From: Tomocerus qinae | Taxonomy: Eukaryota; Arthropoda; Collembola; Entomobryomorpha; Tomoceridae | Assembly (NCBI GenBank): GCA_020055645.1 | Contig: CM034546.1 | Span: forward strand, 77,066,001-77,130,000 | Length of the DNA: 64,000 nt | Direction: 5' to 3' | In this document: positions 11,660 to 24,775 of the stretch, piece by piece | Position numbering within the stretch: position 1 is the first letter of the stretch | Layout: each line of letters begins with the position of its first letter | The notes under the pieces: model-generated | Database searches by the model: none | The model's input: only the letters and a program-made list of their open reading frames with translations | Told to the model about the DNA's origin: nothing | Translations under genes and position numbers: made by a program

Positions 11660-12643
11660 AATCGGAAAACCAAGAGATTACAATACCAACTTGATTTACA
11701 ATAGATTATTCATTTGTCGTTGATTTGTAACAGATAAACATTATATCATAACTGTTTAGGAAGCTATGTTGTTATATTTATGTCATTTTTAATAATAACA
11801 GATTCAATCCAGTTGCAAATTGGATAAATTTACTTATAGGCAGAGGAATTCAAATCTTTGTAAGAGGCTCTAGAAAAGTATAATGTATAATAAATACTTT
11901 TGTAGTATAAAACAAATGCACTGGGATTAAAATTAATTAATCCAACTTTACTTTTTTCCAATTGGGTAGCTATGAACAGCATTGAACGATAATTTTTATA
12001 ATTTTCATAATATAAGATATCCATTTTGCAATTCTACACAGCACAGATAATATATTTATTATGCATACTGTGCCATTGATTTCCTATTAATTGAGAAACT
12101 CAGAATTGTTTTACTAATCATTCCCATTATATTATAATATTATTATTATCTATGTATTCAGCAGAGGAAAGATAATATAACGTTATAATAGTGTATTGTA
12201 TGACAAACGGCTATCATTTACTTAGACCCTTCTATAAAATCAACTTTTATTAAAAACTGTAACTGTAATTGGTCCTGATACATAAAACGAAGCATTTCTC
12301 CAGTAATAGCCACAAATTCTATAAACCTGATTTACTATACTTACAAATAAAATTATAGAAATTAGGCAGAAATACATTATTTATATTTATCTATTCAATA
12401 TGTAAGTAGCGCAAATGATCTATGAGATAACGTTATTGTATTTCAAAATTAAACCAAATGTGGATGCCTAATTAATTTGACATTCAGCAGTAGTAGTAGC
12501 AATATGTATCCAATACTCACGATTATGTTAGTAGATGCCTATGTTTCGGAATTGAGTCACGCGTGCTGGGGGCTACTATACTAGTATAAAATAATAGCAA
12601 CTCAGTTCCCTACTAATTTAAGAAGTGGTAAATCTTTCCAATA
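11660..12643. other. AT-rich spacer between genes C and D
   Basis: No family exon, repeat family or convincing open frame recognised. Confidence 0.5.
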
Positions 12644-13944
12644 TTAAGCCAAAGGAAATGTTACCAGGAGCGTGACGGATAAAGACAGAATGGCTTCGTA
12701 TATATCAAATAAATGTTTGTATTTGATGGCCCTTAACACTCCATAGCGAATTCCATAAGGTTTTATCGCCCGAAGTCTAAGACGATCAATTTTAAAATTT
12801 CCAAATGTTGACTGCATGATTTTTAAATGTTCCAATGACTTTCCCCAACATATGGCAGAACCTGTTAATAATACAGTCAAGAAGGCCAAACAAAAGCAGC
12901 CGGCTGTACTCAACATGAAGACCTCTAGTAATTTTCCTTTGAAAAGCCTCAATGATCCAAACCCACATATTGTAGCCATGATTGAAAACGCAAGTATGAA
13001 AACTGGCATTAGCGAAGACATGCAACTGTCGTTATAAAGAATATTTAAGACACGCAACTTTTGAAATCCTGCAATTTTGGTTTTCATATTTTTTTCCTGG
13101 CTGCAAAACAAGTCCAAAATTTTAAATCAGTCGAAAAATAATTAAATCTAGTGATTAATTCAATTGTTTGCTGTTCGCCGATTTACCTCAATTGTTGAAG
13201 TTTTGAGTAATTCCTTGTATTATATACTGAAAGGTATATAAGAAAGAAAATGCATGCCAACCCTCCCGCAGCCTTCAAAAAATCGTCAATCATAAATAGT
13301 AATGCAATTAGAAAAACGTTTCCAGTTCTTCCAGGGAAAATAAAATAGGCAACGAAATGATTTCCAGGGCAGAGTACATTTGCGACAGGAAAAATTATTG
13401 TCAACATAGTAAGGTAAGATGGAATCAACCATTTCCAAAAATATAACTCCAACATGGTAATATCTTCTTTCGCCTGATTTCCATCAATTTCTTTTCCTTT
13501 TAATTGAATAATATTTTTATACATAATTGAGAGATACAAATTGTACAATTTTATATTCGACTCACCATTAAATATGTTTTTGAAATCCATTTGGTTCAAA
13601 ACTCGAACAATGCGTTCTCCATTTCTTCCAAAATTGAACAATACCATGTGTATAAGCATTTGCCAGGTGAAAAGTATACAAAGAAATGACAACTGAAGGG
13701 CATTGTGATGTGGACTCCGCAGTTCCAATATTAACTGAACGAATTGATAAACAGTCATTAAGTAGTGGCATTTGTCAACAATAATCTTGATGAAATAATG
13801 ATTCTTTGACGAAATTATGACAAATTTTTGTTCGGTTGTACTCCAAGTAAATGGAATTGCCCCACAGTCGGCTACAACATCGGTCCAAAATTTTGGTCTT
13901 GTTAATAGCATACAAAATTTTGTTATTTTTGCTCTTAAACTCAT
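12644..13944 (-). CDS. Gene D: seven-transmembrane chemoreceptor-like protein, 3 exons
   Basis: Exons on the minus strand: 13944-13566, 13496-13187, 13100-12644; predicted 381 aa. The first donor is GTGAG rather than GTAAG. Intron 1 is 69 nt, a multiple of three, and contains no stop in frame, so exons 1-2 form one continuous open frame; a retained-intron product would gain 23 residues. Splicing is still preferred because paralogues have the same junction. Family blocks: PKFWTDVVADCGAIPFTWS, FWKWLIPSYLTML, CPGNHFVAYFIFPGRTGN, LTGSAICWGKSLEHL and TYEAILSLSVTLLVTFP (here preceded by FDI). Confidence 0.76.
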
Positions 13945-15629
13945 TTTTCATGCGCAATAAAGTTTAAAATTAACAAACGAACGGTTTTAGAAAGTAATTT
14001 CCTGGAATTACAATGTTTAATAAATTGACATTTTCAAAACAGCACTCAAAAATTTTTCTGCATAGGAAGATTTTGGTGTTTTTTTATTTTCTATTATTCC
14101 AATGAACTGGACATTGGATCAAATTTTAAATGGCATACTGGGTATGTTCAATGGTATTTATATACATTTACATTTACATCCACTTATGGGCGTGGTTTTG
14201 TTGGGACGACAGTCATAGGATGGTAAACATAGGCAAACTAAATATATGAAAATTCCGCACTTGACAATTAAGTACCATCAAATGAGGATCCACTCGCAAT
14301 GCCATTCTTGGGATTTATGCAATTGTTGGCAAATATTCCTCAGATTAATTGCCTGATAGGGTTTATCAGTTTGGAACATTCTGCAATTCAATGTTTGCAT
14401 TTTTAGCTTTTGTTTAAATTTAATTTGCATACGTACATAATAGAAGCCAAAATTTGGAGACTAAATTAAATATTTATGGGATCAAAGATAAAGCTTTTAT
14501 TGGAGATAGAAACTAACCAGAATGACAAACTCGAACTTTAGTTTAATTAATTAAACTTGAGTTAAAACTTAAAGAAGTATCTATTTTACTTTTGCGTTTT
14601 GAATTTTGATTTGAAACAGTGCAGCATGTATATTTATTTAGTACATAATATGTAGCTATGGATGACGTTTATTGGATAAATTACGAGTAGTGTGTTTCTT
14701 GAATTTTATCAGTTTAACCCAATTGATTTAATTAATTGATAACTGATGCAAAGTACAGAAGAATGAGAGATCGATCCAAAATCCAATATCCGTTTAATTA
14801 TGCTTTATTATCTCTTTAAACAAGAACTAGATAAACAAATACAACCAAAAAGTCTGTCACGATGTAATTACACTGCATAAAAAAATTTGACAATTTTAAT
14901 TAAAGCAATCCGGTCGATGTCAACCACAGTAGAATCTACCGTGCTATATAATAAATATTATTGTAATATAATATAAATGTGCATATTATTATATATTTTT
15001 AAATTATAGCATTTAAAGAACCTGACGATAGATATGTACTGAAAAATGTGGCTTGTCAATGCATGTTTCATAGAACAAGAACGTCCAATATGAGTGAAAA
15101 TAAGCTTATTTCCAAACTAAATAATTTTAATATGCCTAATCATTTTGAAATTCAGCAATAGTACTGCTGACTTAGTAATATTATAATAGTGGTTTTTTAA
15201 CACGATTACAACTCTAGACAGTAGAGCTGTAGTTTTATTTTGTATAAACAACAAATTACTATATAGTGTACATGAATTCGAACCCATTCGTTACTTGTAA
15301 GTGTGAATATTTATTATTAGTAAAGTGTGATTACTCTGCATTGCATTTTGCATTGCTACTAGATGATTTTTTGAAAAAACTGATCTTATCACCAAGTTGC
15401 AAATTATATCAAAATCCAACATGTTTTTTGGCTCTAATCTCAAAACAAGAATGATAGTATGCAAATATGAACCATCGAATTCAGAGTTTGAATCTTAGTA
15501 GCTATAGCCTCCAAAGCTCCTCTTGTATCCCTGCAATGGCAGTTGTAATTACATAATGGTATGAAAATTACATGCAGTTTTCTAGGTTATCCTGTTTCCT
15601 TATGCATGTAAGGTGTTGCTCGTTTCATG
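13945..15629. other. AT-rich spacer between genes D and E
   Basis: No gene recognised. The open frame at 15266-15454 (+) has no start context, splice partner or relatives in the window and is treated as chance. Confidence 0.5.
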
Positions 15630-17062
15630 TTAACCTAAGGGAAACGTCATGAGTAGAGTGACAACGAAAGAAAGGATGGCTTCATAGGTGTCAAATAAAT
15701 GCTTGAACTTAACAGCCTGAAGAAAGCCGTATCGAATGCCATAAGGCCTTGTAGCCCGAAGTCTTCTCCGATCAATTTTTCTGTTTCTAAAACTTGACTT
15801 CATATCGTCCAGCAATTGAGAAGACTTTTCCCAACATATTGCGGAGCCCATTAAAAACGTTGTCAAATAGGTCAAGGCTACCAAGCCAAGTATATCCAAA
15901 ACGCAACGCTCTAAAAATTGGTCTTTGAAAATTCTGATGGATGCATAAATGCACGCCGTTACAAAGACAGAAGTTACAACCGTAAAAGTTGGCAACAGTG
16001 CAGAGACGCAACTCTCGTTGTAAAGGATATTTAAGATTCTCTGTCTTTGAAACATTCCAATTTTTCTACTCATGTCGTATTCATACCTAAAACAAAAATA
16101 ATTGTAATGGATTTTATGTAAATCTAAAAGATGTGAAGTACAAATAGTATAGGTTTAAAAATTTACTTTAATTTTCGCAATTTTGACAAATTCCTAGAAT
16201 TGTAAACTGAAATACAAAGAAGGCAGAAAACGACTGCCATGTTTCCGACAATTCTTAAGAAATCGTCGAGGATGAATAGTGCCACAATAAGAAAACGATT
16301 GCCAATTCTTCCAGGGAAAAAGAAATCCCCCAAGAATTGGTTTCCTGCCCAGAACAAATTTACTACAGGAACGTAGGTCACCACCAATACTATTAATGAA
16401 GGCATCAGCCATTTCCACAGAGTCAGCTCAAATTTAGTGATTCCATCATGCTCCTGATTTTCATCTCCTCCATTTTCTTTGGATCAATTAAAACATACAA
16501 AATTTAACAAATATTCCTTTCCTGCATGTAATCTTTTAAAGGTGAAATAGTAAATATACTTTAGTAATTTTAGTACAGCCAAGCATCTAAGACCATAATA
16601 TCCAAAAAAATGCTTACCATTGAAAATGTTTCTGAAATCCATTTGGTTGAAAACTCGCACAATGTGTTCTCCCTTTGTTCTGAAATTATATAATGCTATG
16701 CTCATTATAATTTGAGCCGAACAAAAAATCCAAAGAATTGTTAATTGAGTAATGCTACGAGCCGGATTTCTCATTTCTGATGTCAATTGAAAGAATTGGT
16801 AAAATGTGAATAAGTAGTGAAATGTGTTGACAATTTTGTTGACCATGATGTGTCTTTTTGAGGAAGAGATGACAAATTGTTGTACAGTGGTACTCCAAAC
16901 AAATGGAATAACTCCACAAATGGCTAGAATGTCAATCCAAAATTTAGGACCGATAGTTTTCTTCCAGATTTCAAGGTTTTGAAATCTGGAAGATTTGAAA
17001 ATGAAACTGATTTGCTTCGCTGATTTAAAATACATTGTTAGGAAATTGTACAATATCGACAT
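15630..17062 (-). CDS. Gene E: divergent seven-transmembrane chemoreceptor-like protein, 3 exons
   Basis: Exons on the minus strand: 17062-16618, 16476-16167, 16086-15630; predicted 403 aa if the first ATG is used. A second in-frame ATG nine codons later (MYFK) is also possible. Either way the N terminus is about 15-25 residues longer than in most paralogues before GPKFWIDILAICGVIPFVWS. The central block is altered to WAGNQFLGDFFFPGRIGN, losing the cysteine that most members have before PGNHF. Exon 3 has the usual length, with QRILNILYNESC, MGSAICWEKSS and TYEAILSFVVTLLMTFP. Splice junction phases agree with the family. Confidence 0.75.
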
Positions 17063-18041
17063 AAATACGAAAGCTGAACTTTTATACGATACTCAAGCAG
17101 ATAATCTAAATCCTTAAGCAAGTACTACTATATTTCTGGTTAAAAAATTTTGAACGATAAAATATTTTACTGATTAATGTCCAATACCTAGTTGGAATGC
17201 AATCCTTATGTACGTAAACTCATTTTAATTTAGACAGTTGGTTATTTATACAGTTGAAAATTAATAAAACGTTTCTCAGTAAACGCATTACTTTTACCAG
17301 GAAATGGTCTAAAATAAGAAAGATTATTTAGCTGGTGTATAGGGTTCTTTTTAATTTTCTATTTAAATTACCATATTTTACCCAGAAGAGTTTGCAATAT
17401 CTGTTAATTAATACATGACACAATCTAGATTATATTTGTAATCTCAAATTAAATCTAAATAAACCATATTATAATGATGACGTTGGTAAGCCTATAACAG
17501 ATAAAATCAGTCGTCTAGAGATAAAGCAATTTCTGAAGTGGAGTGGAATTGCAAATTATAAAACTTATCAAGTTTTTTATCGTTGTTTATTGATAATATC
17601 TTCTATGCTATGTTAATCTTTGTATAACCACTTTTCCATAATTCAATAGAGAAAACAATGCATTTCACCATGACAATTCATTTTTGGAATAACACGACTA
17701 TAATGGAAATGTTTAAACATAATATTATAGTACACCAATAATTTAATTGCGTTTATTTGAAGCATTGCGTTAGAAAGTACATTAAAGGCTTGATAATTGT
17801 ATATTGAGCAATCTTAATTGCCATATCTAACTTTTACTGTTGAGTGAATAATCGGCATTTATTAGTTTACCAAGTACAGCTTAGATTTACCGATTTATAT
17901 TTCTTAACATATTAGCATGGGCATAAACAATTACGTTATGGTAGCTATTATTAAATATCTTTGATATCTTGTAGAATACAAATACAACAGAAACCCTTTC
18001 GTGAAACTGAAATTGGGATACACGAATAGCAATGTTTTAAA
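17063..18041. other. AT-rich spacer between genes E and F
   Basis: No gene or repeat recognised. Confidence 0.5.
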
Positions 18042-19468
18042 TCACATGTCATGGAATGAAACCAGAAGAGTAACAACAAAGGACAGAATTGCTTCGTAGG
18101 TGTCGAATAGATGTTTATGCTTCACGGTTCTTAGGACTCCATAGGAAATGCCATATGGGCTTGTGGCCAGTAGTTTTTTCCGGTCAATTTTTGACTTATT
18201 CATCGTCGACTTCATGTATATCAATGCATCAGATGAATTTTTCCAACAGATAGCCGATCCCATCAACAATAACGTGATATAGCTAAGACTTACGCTCGTG
18301 ATTAGTCCCAGTAAGAATGACTCGTAAAATTTGTTTCTATAGAAACGCAATTTTGAAAATGTTGACACTGTAGCCAGGCTGGAAAATGCAAATGTAAATG
18401 TTGGCAAGATGAATGTAACACAACTTTCGTTGTAAAGAATATTTAGAACCCATAACTTTTGAAATGTTTTCGTCTTCATATCCCACGTGGCGCTTGATCT
18501 AAGAATATTTCAAATAATTAATCCAGTTGTTCAATCTTGCTAAATATCTATAATTACCATAGTAAAGGCTAGCGGTACTAATTAGCTGCTTTTATGGTTA
18601 ATGATGAAAACAAATCAAAAAATAATAATTATTATGTACTTTGTTTTTACCTTAATCCTTTTAACGCTCTCAAATTCCTCGAGTTGTATACTGAAATATA
18701 CAAAACGAATACGGTTATTGTGTAAGATCCGATTGTTCTAAGAAGGTCTTCGAAGAAAAAGACGGTCATTATTAGAACATGATTTCCAATTCGGCCAGGG
18801 AATATGTAGTCAGCTATGAAATGCTTTCCTGGACAAACCCAATTAGCAATTGGATGGAAACCAATTGAAATCGCGAAGAAACTGGGCATCAGACCCTTCC
18901 ACATGAATATCTCAAATTTTGAGAAGCCTTTAACTGACGATCCTGTGAGAACAGTGATAAGGCAAATACGTATTGTCAATTGTAGGAAGTTTTCCAAAAC
19001 AAAGCGTTCTGGAAAAATGAATGGACAACTAAAGGTTATGTAATATTAGCGGATATTTGATGTATACCAACCCTTTATTAACTGCCGAAAATCCAGCATG
19101 TTCAGGAAACGGACGACTTGTTCTTTTTTGGCTCTAAAATTGTACATCGCTGTACTGATAAGAATTTGGGTCGATGCGAAGATGCATAAAAATATACACT
19201 CCATAATGTTTCCTTGGTGATCGTTGATTTCCGATGCCAGTTGAAAGAACAGATAGAAGACCATCAGGTAGTGATAAGTGGAGACAACGTTGTTGACCAT
19301 AATGTGCTTCTTCAAAGTGGTAACGACAAATTTTTGTCCCACTGAATCCCACACAAACGGAATAGATCCAAAATTTGCTAAGGCATCAAAGTAAATCTGG
19401 GTCCACACTTTTGGTACTGATTTAGACAATGACTTCATGGCTGCTTCTGTTCCGAACATACAAATCAA
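18042..19468 (-). CDS. Gene F: divergent seven-transmembrane chemoreceptor-like protein, 3 exons
   Basis: Exons on the minus strand: 19468-19072, 18942-18651, 18498-18042; predicted 381 aa from the first ATG (an in-frame ATG at MKSLSK, 10 codons later, is an alternative). The first donor is GTTGG, weaker than the GTAAG of paralogues. Kept blocks: FDALANFGSIPFVWDS (no cysteine before G), CPGKHFIADYIFPGRIGN, MGSAICWKNSS and TYEAILSFVVTLLVSF. The C-terminal end is FHDM instead of the family TFPxx. With gene G it forms a subgroup marked by FGSIPF/FGTIPF, the REKEQVV-like RAKKEQVV end of exon 1 and LRFYR after segment 5. Confidence 0.75.
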
Positions 19469-21986
19469 AACAATTAGGATTAAACGTCTGATTACAAAAG
19501 AATAGTAACTGGACGTTAAGTCTATAATTCATGCGCACAAGTATGGTTACAATAGTGTTTCTATACCAAAATAACATTATAATGTATTATGTATATAGCA
19601 TTGTAGAAATACAGGCTCAAACAATGAAAAAGGCAATGACTTTCTCCTTTCGAGAACAATGCGATGTGTGTGGACTGGGACTCCGCAGCGAACCAATCCC
19701 ATTGTTCCCTGAAGGAAAGACACTTTCATTTTTGCATCAATGAGTGGAGCCGAAGTTAGAATAATCAGGTAATACTTCAATGCAATACACATTACAGATT
19801 TCAATAGAACAACGTTAATATATATAGATACTTGTAAAACTTATTACATGGATTTAGGGATAAAATTAAATCCTTTCTTTCGTTTATAAATTATTGCAGA
19901 CAATTGTCACTGAATAATGTGTTCCAGCCTGAACTTTTGAGGTGGAATTTTGAGTACCTATTTTCCTTTTAGTTTGAAAATTTCCATTAGCTTTAAATTT
20001 CTACTGTAATTAATTACCTAGTTTTGAATTACTATTTATTGTCAGAATTGTGTCATGAAGTTATTTGACCGTAGAAAGCTTTTCATCTTAGCTATTTATA
20101 TTAATGCAATCATCAGAAATTTAATTGTGACCACTACTTGTAAACGATTTTCCATTGAAAAACAAAATTGTCTAGAGCATTCATAGAATTACTTACGAAA
20201 GTTATTTAATTATAAGCGTTATAACTCAAAATGTCAACATTCCATTCATACTTAGTTATAAAATAAATACCGACGCGCATTCTTTCTCTTACTTTAATTC
20301 CAAAATATTGTCCATTAAAATCATTATAAACAGTATAAAAGTAGCAAGACCCATCATAGAAAATTATATGTATACACAAGTAATTATTATTTACCCACTT
20401 AAGTCGGAGGTTCAGACAATGCCATCGATGCCTGCCTAAAGCTTTATGTACATAAGAAACAAAGTTTTAATGTTTTCTCCGAATTTGGACATCTATTGCA
20501 ATAACTTCCTATAATTGCGTCTTAAACGAAAGTATGATTAACATGTTGTAATTGTAAATGCTTTTATGGCATGATTAAGACCATTAACTTCCATTAACCT
20601 AATAATCTAGGTTACCATATTTATACGCCATTTTCGATCCATGGATCAGTTTCTACCCAAAACTTGTGATCAAATGGTTAAAAAGAATCTAATTAATGTT
20701 TTATTTTCATTGCCATAATACTATTAAATCTTTAAAGCATGCTTAATAAACATGACGTGTATTCAGTTAAATATTAATTTAAAAAACAAAATTTTATTTG
20801 AGCACGAATAAATAATAATAAGAATATAAATTTACGTACCGAGGTCCTTACACATAAAATGTTAGACGAAGACGACTAAAATTTTGCAATTGAGTGCTAT
20901 CACAGTCTGCATAGCTGTGATTCAAGTACTTGTTTCACTTACAAAATTCTGCTACTCCCGGAAAAGATTTTAACTTACGCAATAGTCGAGTTTTTTTGTG
21001 GGCAGGGTTTTAAACATTGACTGAATTTGACCATCAACTGAAGGAACCTGGACTAAGAAAAACTACTTGCCATCCAAACTAAAATTAAGCATAATTATGG
21101 CATTAAGAATGCTAATATACAGCTCTGCTTTTGTTTGCAAGGAGATTTGAAGTTTTTAATGAAGGGGTTGTTCAGTACGTACCTAATTCTTCTGATTTAA
21201 TATCCAAATTACCTATAATCGAAAGAATATCTGAATATCTGAAGTTTCCAGTAAGCATTTTTACTACGATTACCGGAGAGAGTAGAGAAAATGTTAGTCA
21301 CAATACAACTCTGAACATAGATAGTTATTTCTTCATGAAGTGTACTTACTGCCCGCTACGGATTATTTATTTAGTTATTATTTAGTTCGAAGATTATTTT
21401 TAATGAGTTTACTTTTATAATAATAGGCAACATTAACATACATTCTTTACAGAAAACCTAATTATTGACAGAAAACCTTGTATGATTAGTTAAAACCATC
21501 ATTAAAACATTTTAATAAAAAAGGCATTTGAAAAATTCAATACTAGCCATCATAGTTCTAAATTTTAATTGTCTAACTAGACAATTTTATACCCATTCAA
21601 AACGTGTTTTTCTAAAAAATGTTAATTTTTTCTATTTTAAAGGAAAATGTGGCATAGATCTGCCAAACGTGCAAATAAATAACATTTCGCTAACAGGAAG
21701 CATTTCTCATTTGTCTAAACTATAATTTATGTTTGTATTTAGTTTCCTTAGAGTATATACAAAACTCTAAAAGTACATTAGTGGACGCAAATAGAACTTA
21801 TGGGTATACTTATTACTACAGAACCATTGGGCAAGAATTTCTTTAACATTCTACAATTTCTTATCCATATAGTCATTTCATACAAACATTGAATTGCAAT
21901 TTGGGATAAGTGGAGACTTTTATTGTGCGAGATGTTTCCAATTCCGTATCGTCCTAGGTAATTAATTACTTAATTGTCACTCTGCC
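19469..21986. other. Long AT-rich spacer between genes F and G
   Basis: About 2.5 kb without a family exon. A minus-strand frame around 19577-19792 begins with a signal-peptide-like stretch (MCIALKYYLIILTSAPLIDA) but has no relatives here and is not called. Plus-strand frames at 21131-21385 and 21528-21725 also lack support. Confidence 0.5.
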
Positions 21987-23448
21987 TTAGTTACTGGGTG
22001 GAAATGTGACAAGCAGTGTAACTAAGTAGGAGAGAATGGCTTCGTATGTGTCAAAGAGATACTGATGTTTTACAGCCCTGAAGACTCCATAGCGAATTCC
22101 ATACGGCCTTGTGGCCCGTAACTCCTTCTGGTCCACTTTTGATACTTTTAGTGTTGACTTCATATTTATCAGGCATTCAAACGACTTGTGCCAACATGTA
22201 GCCGATCCCATCAACAATAATGTGAGATATACAAAACTTATACACATACAAATATCTAACATGTACAATCCATTATCTCTGTAAAAACGTAGCTTAGCGA
22301 AAGCAGCTACAGCACCAAGAAATGAAATGACTGCTACAAATGTTGGCAGAACGGAACGTAAGCAACTATCATTGTAAAGTACATTTAAGACATGCAATTT
22401 TCGAAACGATGTGATTTTGTTATTCATGTCCAAATCAGCGTTTTCGCTCCTGCAAATTTGCCATATTAAAATTTTATAAAATCCTGATTATTACTTTGAG
22501 TCAACCTTATGTAAAAGCAGTTCATCGCTTGATTATGAGATTGGGAATGTATTAACTAAGGAAATGTCTGTTGTCATCAAAAACTCCTTCAGTACAAATT
22601 ATCCATTAAAATTATAATGCCATCAAATAGAAGTCATTTATGTACCTTAGTTTCTGTATCATTAAATAGTTTCTCCAGTTGTAAACCGAGATGTAGACAA
22701 CAAAAACAGCATTGGCCAAGCAGCCGACGGTCTTTAAAAAATCATCCATTAAAAATATAAGAAATATTAAAAATGGATTTCCAATCCTTTGTGGGAATAG
22801 GAAGTCAGCAATGAAATGTTTTCCAGGGCAGGTCCAGTTTGTGAATGGAAGGAAAAACAACGCACCAATGAAGAACCACGGCAGCAACACATTCCAAAGT
22901 GCAACCTCAAATTTTGAGTTTCTCACGTTGAATATCCCACGGCCAGATACATGCGAGTCGCCTACAAAATTACATAAATAAATATTATCATAGATCATAT
23001 TTTATTTAAAATAGTTATTTAGCAAATAAATTAACCAAGAGGGTGTAAAAGCTTTAGAATACAAACCGTCAAATATTTGGCTGCAATTCATTTCGTTCAA
23101 AACATGAACGACTTGTTCCTTTTTCGTTCTAAAATTTAATATGTTTACACTGATAAGTAATTGCAGAGGAGCGAAGATGCATAGAAATATAAATTCTATT
23201 ATATTTCCGCTAGGATTCTTTAATGCTGATGTCAGTTGAAAGAATAAGTAGACTGTAAATGCATAATGAAACGTAGAAAGCATTTTGCTTGCCATTATAT
23301 GATTTTTTGATTTCGTAACGACAAATTTTCGCTCATTGGAATCCCATAGAAATGGAATGGTGCCAAAATTTGCTAACAAATCAAAATAAAACTTTGGCCC
23401 TAACCCCAATTTTAGTTTGCTCAGGTGACTTGGTCTTAAGAGATTCAT
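21987..23448 (-). CDS. Gene G: divergent seven-transmembrane chemoreceptor-like protein, 3 exons
   Basis: Exons on the minus strand: 23448-23067, 22961-22646, 22449-21987; predicted 386 aa. I chose the ATG of MNLLRPSHLSKL because it matches the family N terminus; an in-frame upstream ATG at 23619 would add 57 residues with a hydrophobic stretch. Blocks: KFYFDLLANFGTIPFLWDS, CPGKHFIADFLFPQRIGN, MGSATCWHKSF (a variant of GSAICW) and TYEAILSYLVTLLVTFPPSN. Exon 3 is 463 nt, the only member that differs from 457. The first donor is GTTTG and the second GTACAT, both non-consensus beyond GT. Sister of gene F. Confidence 0.74.
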
Positions 23449-23745
23449 GATGCGATTTTCGTTCAATTTCTTTTGAATGATGTTGTTTTGTAAATGAATG
23501 CTTGGCGATTTATAAGCAAATGAAATAGGAATGGAAATAAGAAGAATACAAAGGTAATTGAATTCTTGATGGCTTGCATTATTTGTATTTAATCCGTATC
23601 TGTTTAAATCAGTCTGCATTAGTCAAGTAAATAATAGTGTATCAAAAGTCCAAAGCAATTTATAATCTAAAGCATGTTATAATCTGATTCCAAACAATGA
23701 CAACAATATGCAATAGCAATTCCAATCTATCCGACCTAGAGCAGA

Positions 23746-23935
23746 ACCGGCTCTACCGTGAAGGCAAACTAGGCAACTGCCTAGGGCCGCTAAAAAGGCA
23801 CGCCCATGGAAGATTTCGAGTAGACCTCCCTGAATTCCTTGTTGAATTCTTATTATTATCCTGCTAAAATAATTATTAATAATATTGTAAACATATTTAA
23901 CTTTTTCGATATTTATTAGGGCCCGGAAAAGCTAA
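23746..23935. repeat. Probable interspersed repeat fragment
   Basis: Begins GAACCGGCTCTACCGTGAAG and includes AAACTAGGCAACTGCCTAGG, a GC-rich style of sequence unlike the surroundings, and ends near AGGGCCCGGAAAAGC. It sits directly beside the pseudogene fragment of gene G exon 3. Not enough structure remains to name a family. Confidence 0.35.
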
Positions 23936-23937
23936 AC

Positions 23938-24112
23938 CGTCACATTATCTCTGTAAAAACGTAGTTTAGCGAAAGCTGCTACAGCACCAAGAAATGAAAT
24001 AACTGCTACAAATGTTGGCAGAACGATCATTGTATAGTACATTTAAGACAGCAATTTTCGAAACGATGTGATTTTGTCATTCATGTCCAAATCAGCTTTT
24101 TCGCTCCTGCAA
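23938..24112 (-). pseudogene. Fragment of gene G exon 3
   Basis: Copy of the 5' part of gene G exon 3 (about 22272-22449) including the acceptor CTGCAAAT, at high identity. It stops abruptly inside segment 5 and carries small deletions (for example around GAACGATCATTGTATAGTAC, where G has about 12 more bases). No exons 1 or 2 accompany it. Confidence 0.75.
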
Positions 24113-24775
24113 ATTCATCTAGGTATATTAATTTTAAAATAGAAATTGTATTCTGGAATTTTTATATAAGATCTGATGAATAAGTTAATTAAAAGAATAT
24201 CCAATATTGCCTTTGCAAATTAAATTGATTTGGAATCAAACCGCAATGTATTGTCTGACTGAACAAACTACCGCTCTTTTACAGGCCATGGGAATTTATA
24301 AATAGCTGGATTCCAATTTGAAATATGTTCTTGGACTTGAGCTCAATACGCCCGAATAATATCTATTGTAATTACCAATTTATTACCATCCCAATTTTAT
24401 TCGACATACACAGTCCAAAGTTTGTTGTGTGGCTACTTTTTGTATTCGATTCTAATTCAGAAATAAAGAATTAACTGATTTAAGGTAGGCAGGTAGGTAT
24501 ACTAAAGGTATAGCCCCAATTATTTGCTAAAAACGCAATTAAGTTTATTAATCTGGATAGGACTCTTTACTTGTTTAGAACTTATGCCCCTAATTTAATA
24601 AGTTAACTCAGTCTAAGCTGGCATACGTAAATCTAATATTGACTTTACATTGCATTTAACAATTATGTGTATTATATTATTTAGGACTATTATAATTGTA
24701 TTGTAAGAGTATCAATATGCAATTTAATTTAATTTAAATTAATCGGTGATTAAAAAATGCAAATTTGTCCAGATT

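Larger units (their letters stand above)
8826..11660. repeat. Segmental duplicate of 4.24-7.93 kb
   Basis: From ATCGGAAAGAAATTAAGGCA onward this block repeats the content of 4241-7930 in the same order and orientation: the 3' flank, gene C (copy of B), its upstream spacer and a remnant of the peptide gene. The second copy lacks the promoter and first two exons of the peptide gene. Confidence 0.8.

Noticed and set aside
13183..13944. Gene D exons 1-2 as one 253-codon exon
   Set aside because: The splice junction is conserved in all paralogues; the open intron is noted as a finding instead.
19577..19792. Small secreted peptide on the minus strand with signal-like N terminus
   Set aside because: No conserved cysteines, no relative in the window and no splice or polyadenylation support; too weak to call.
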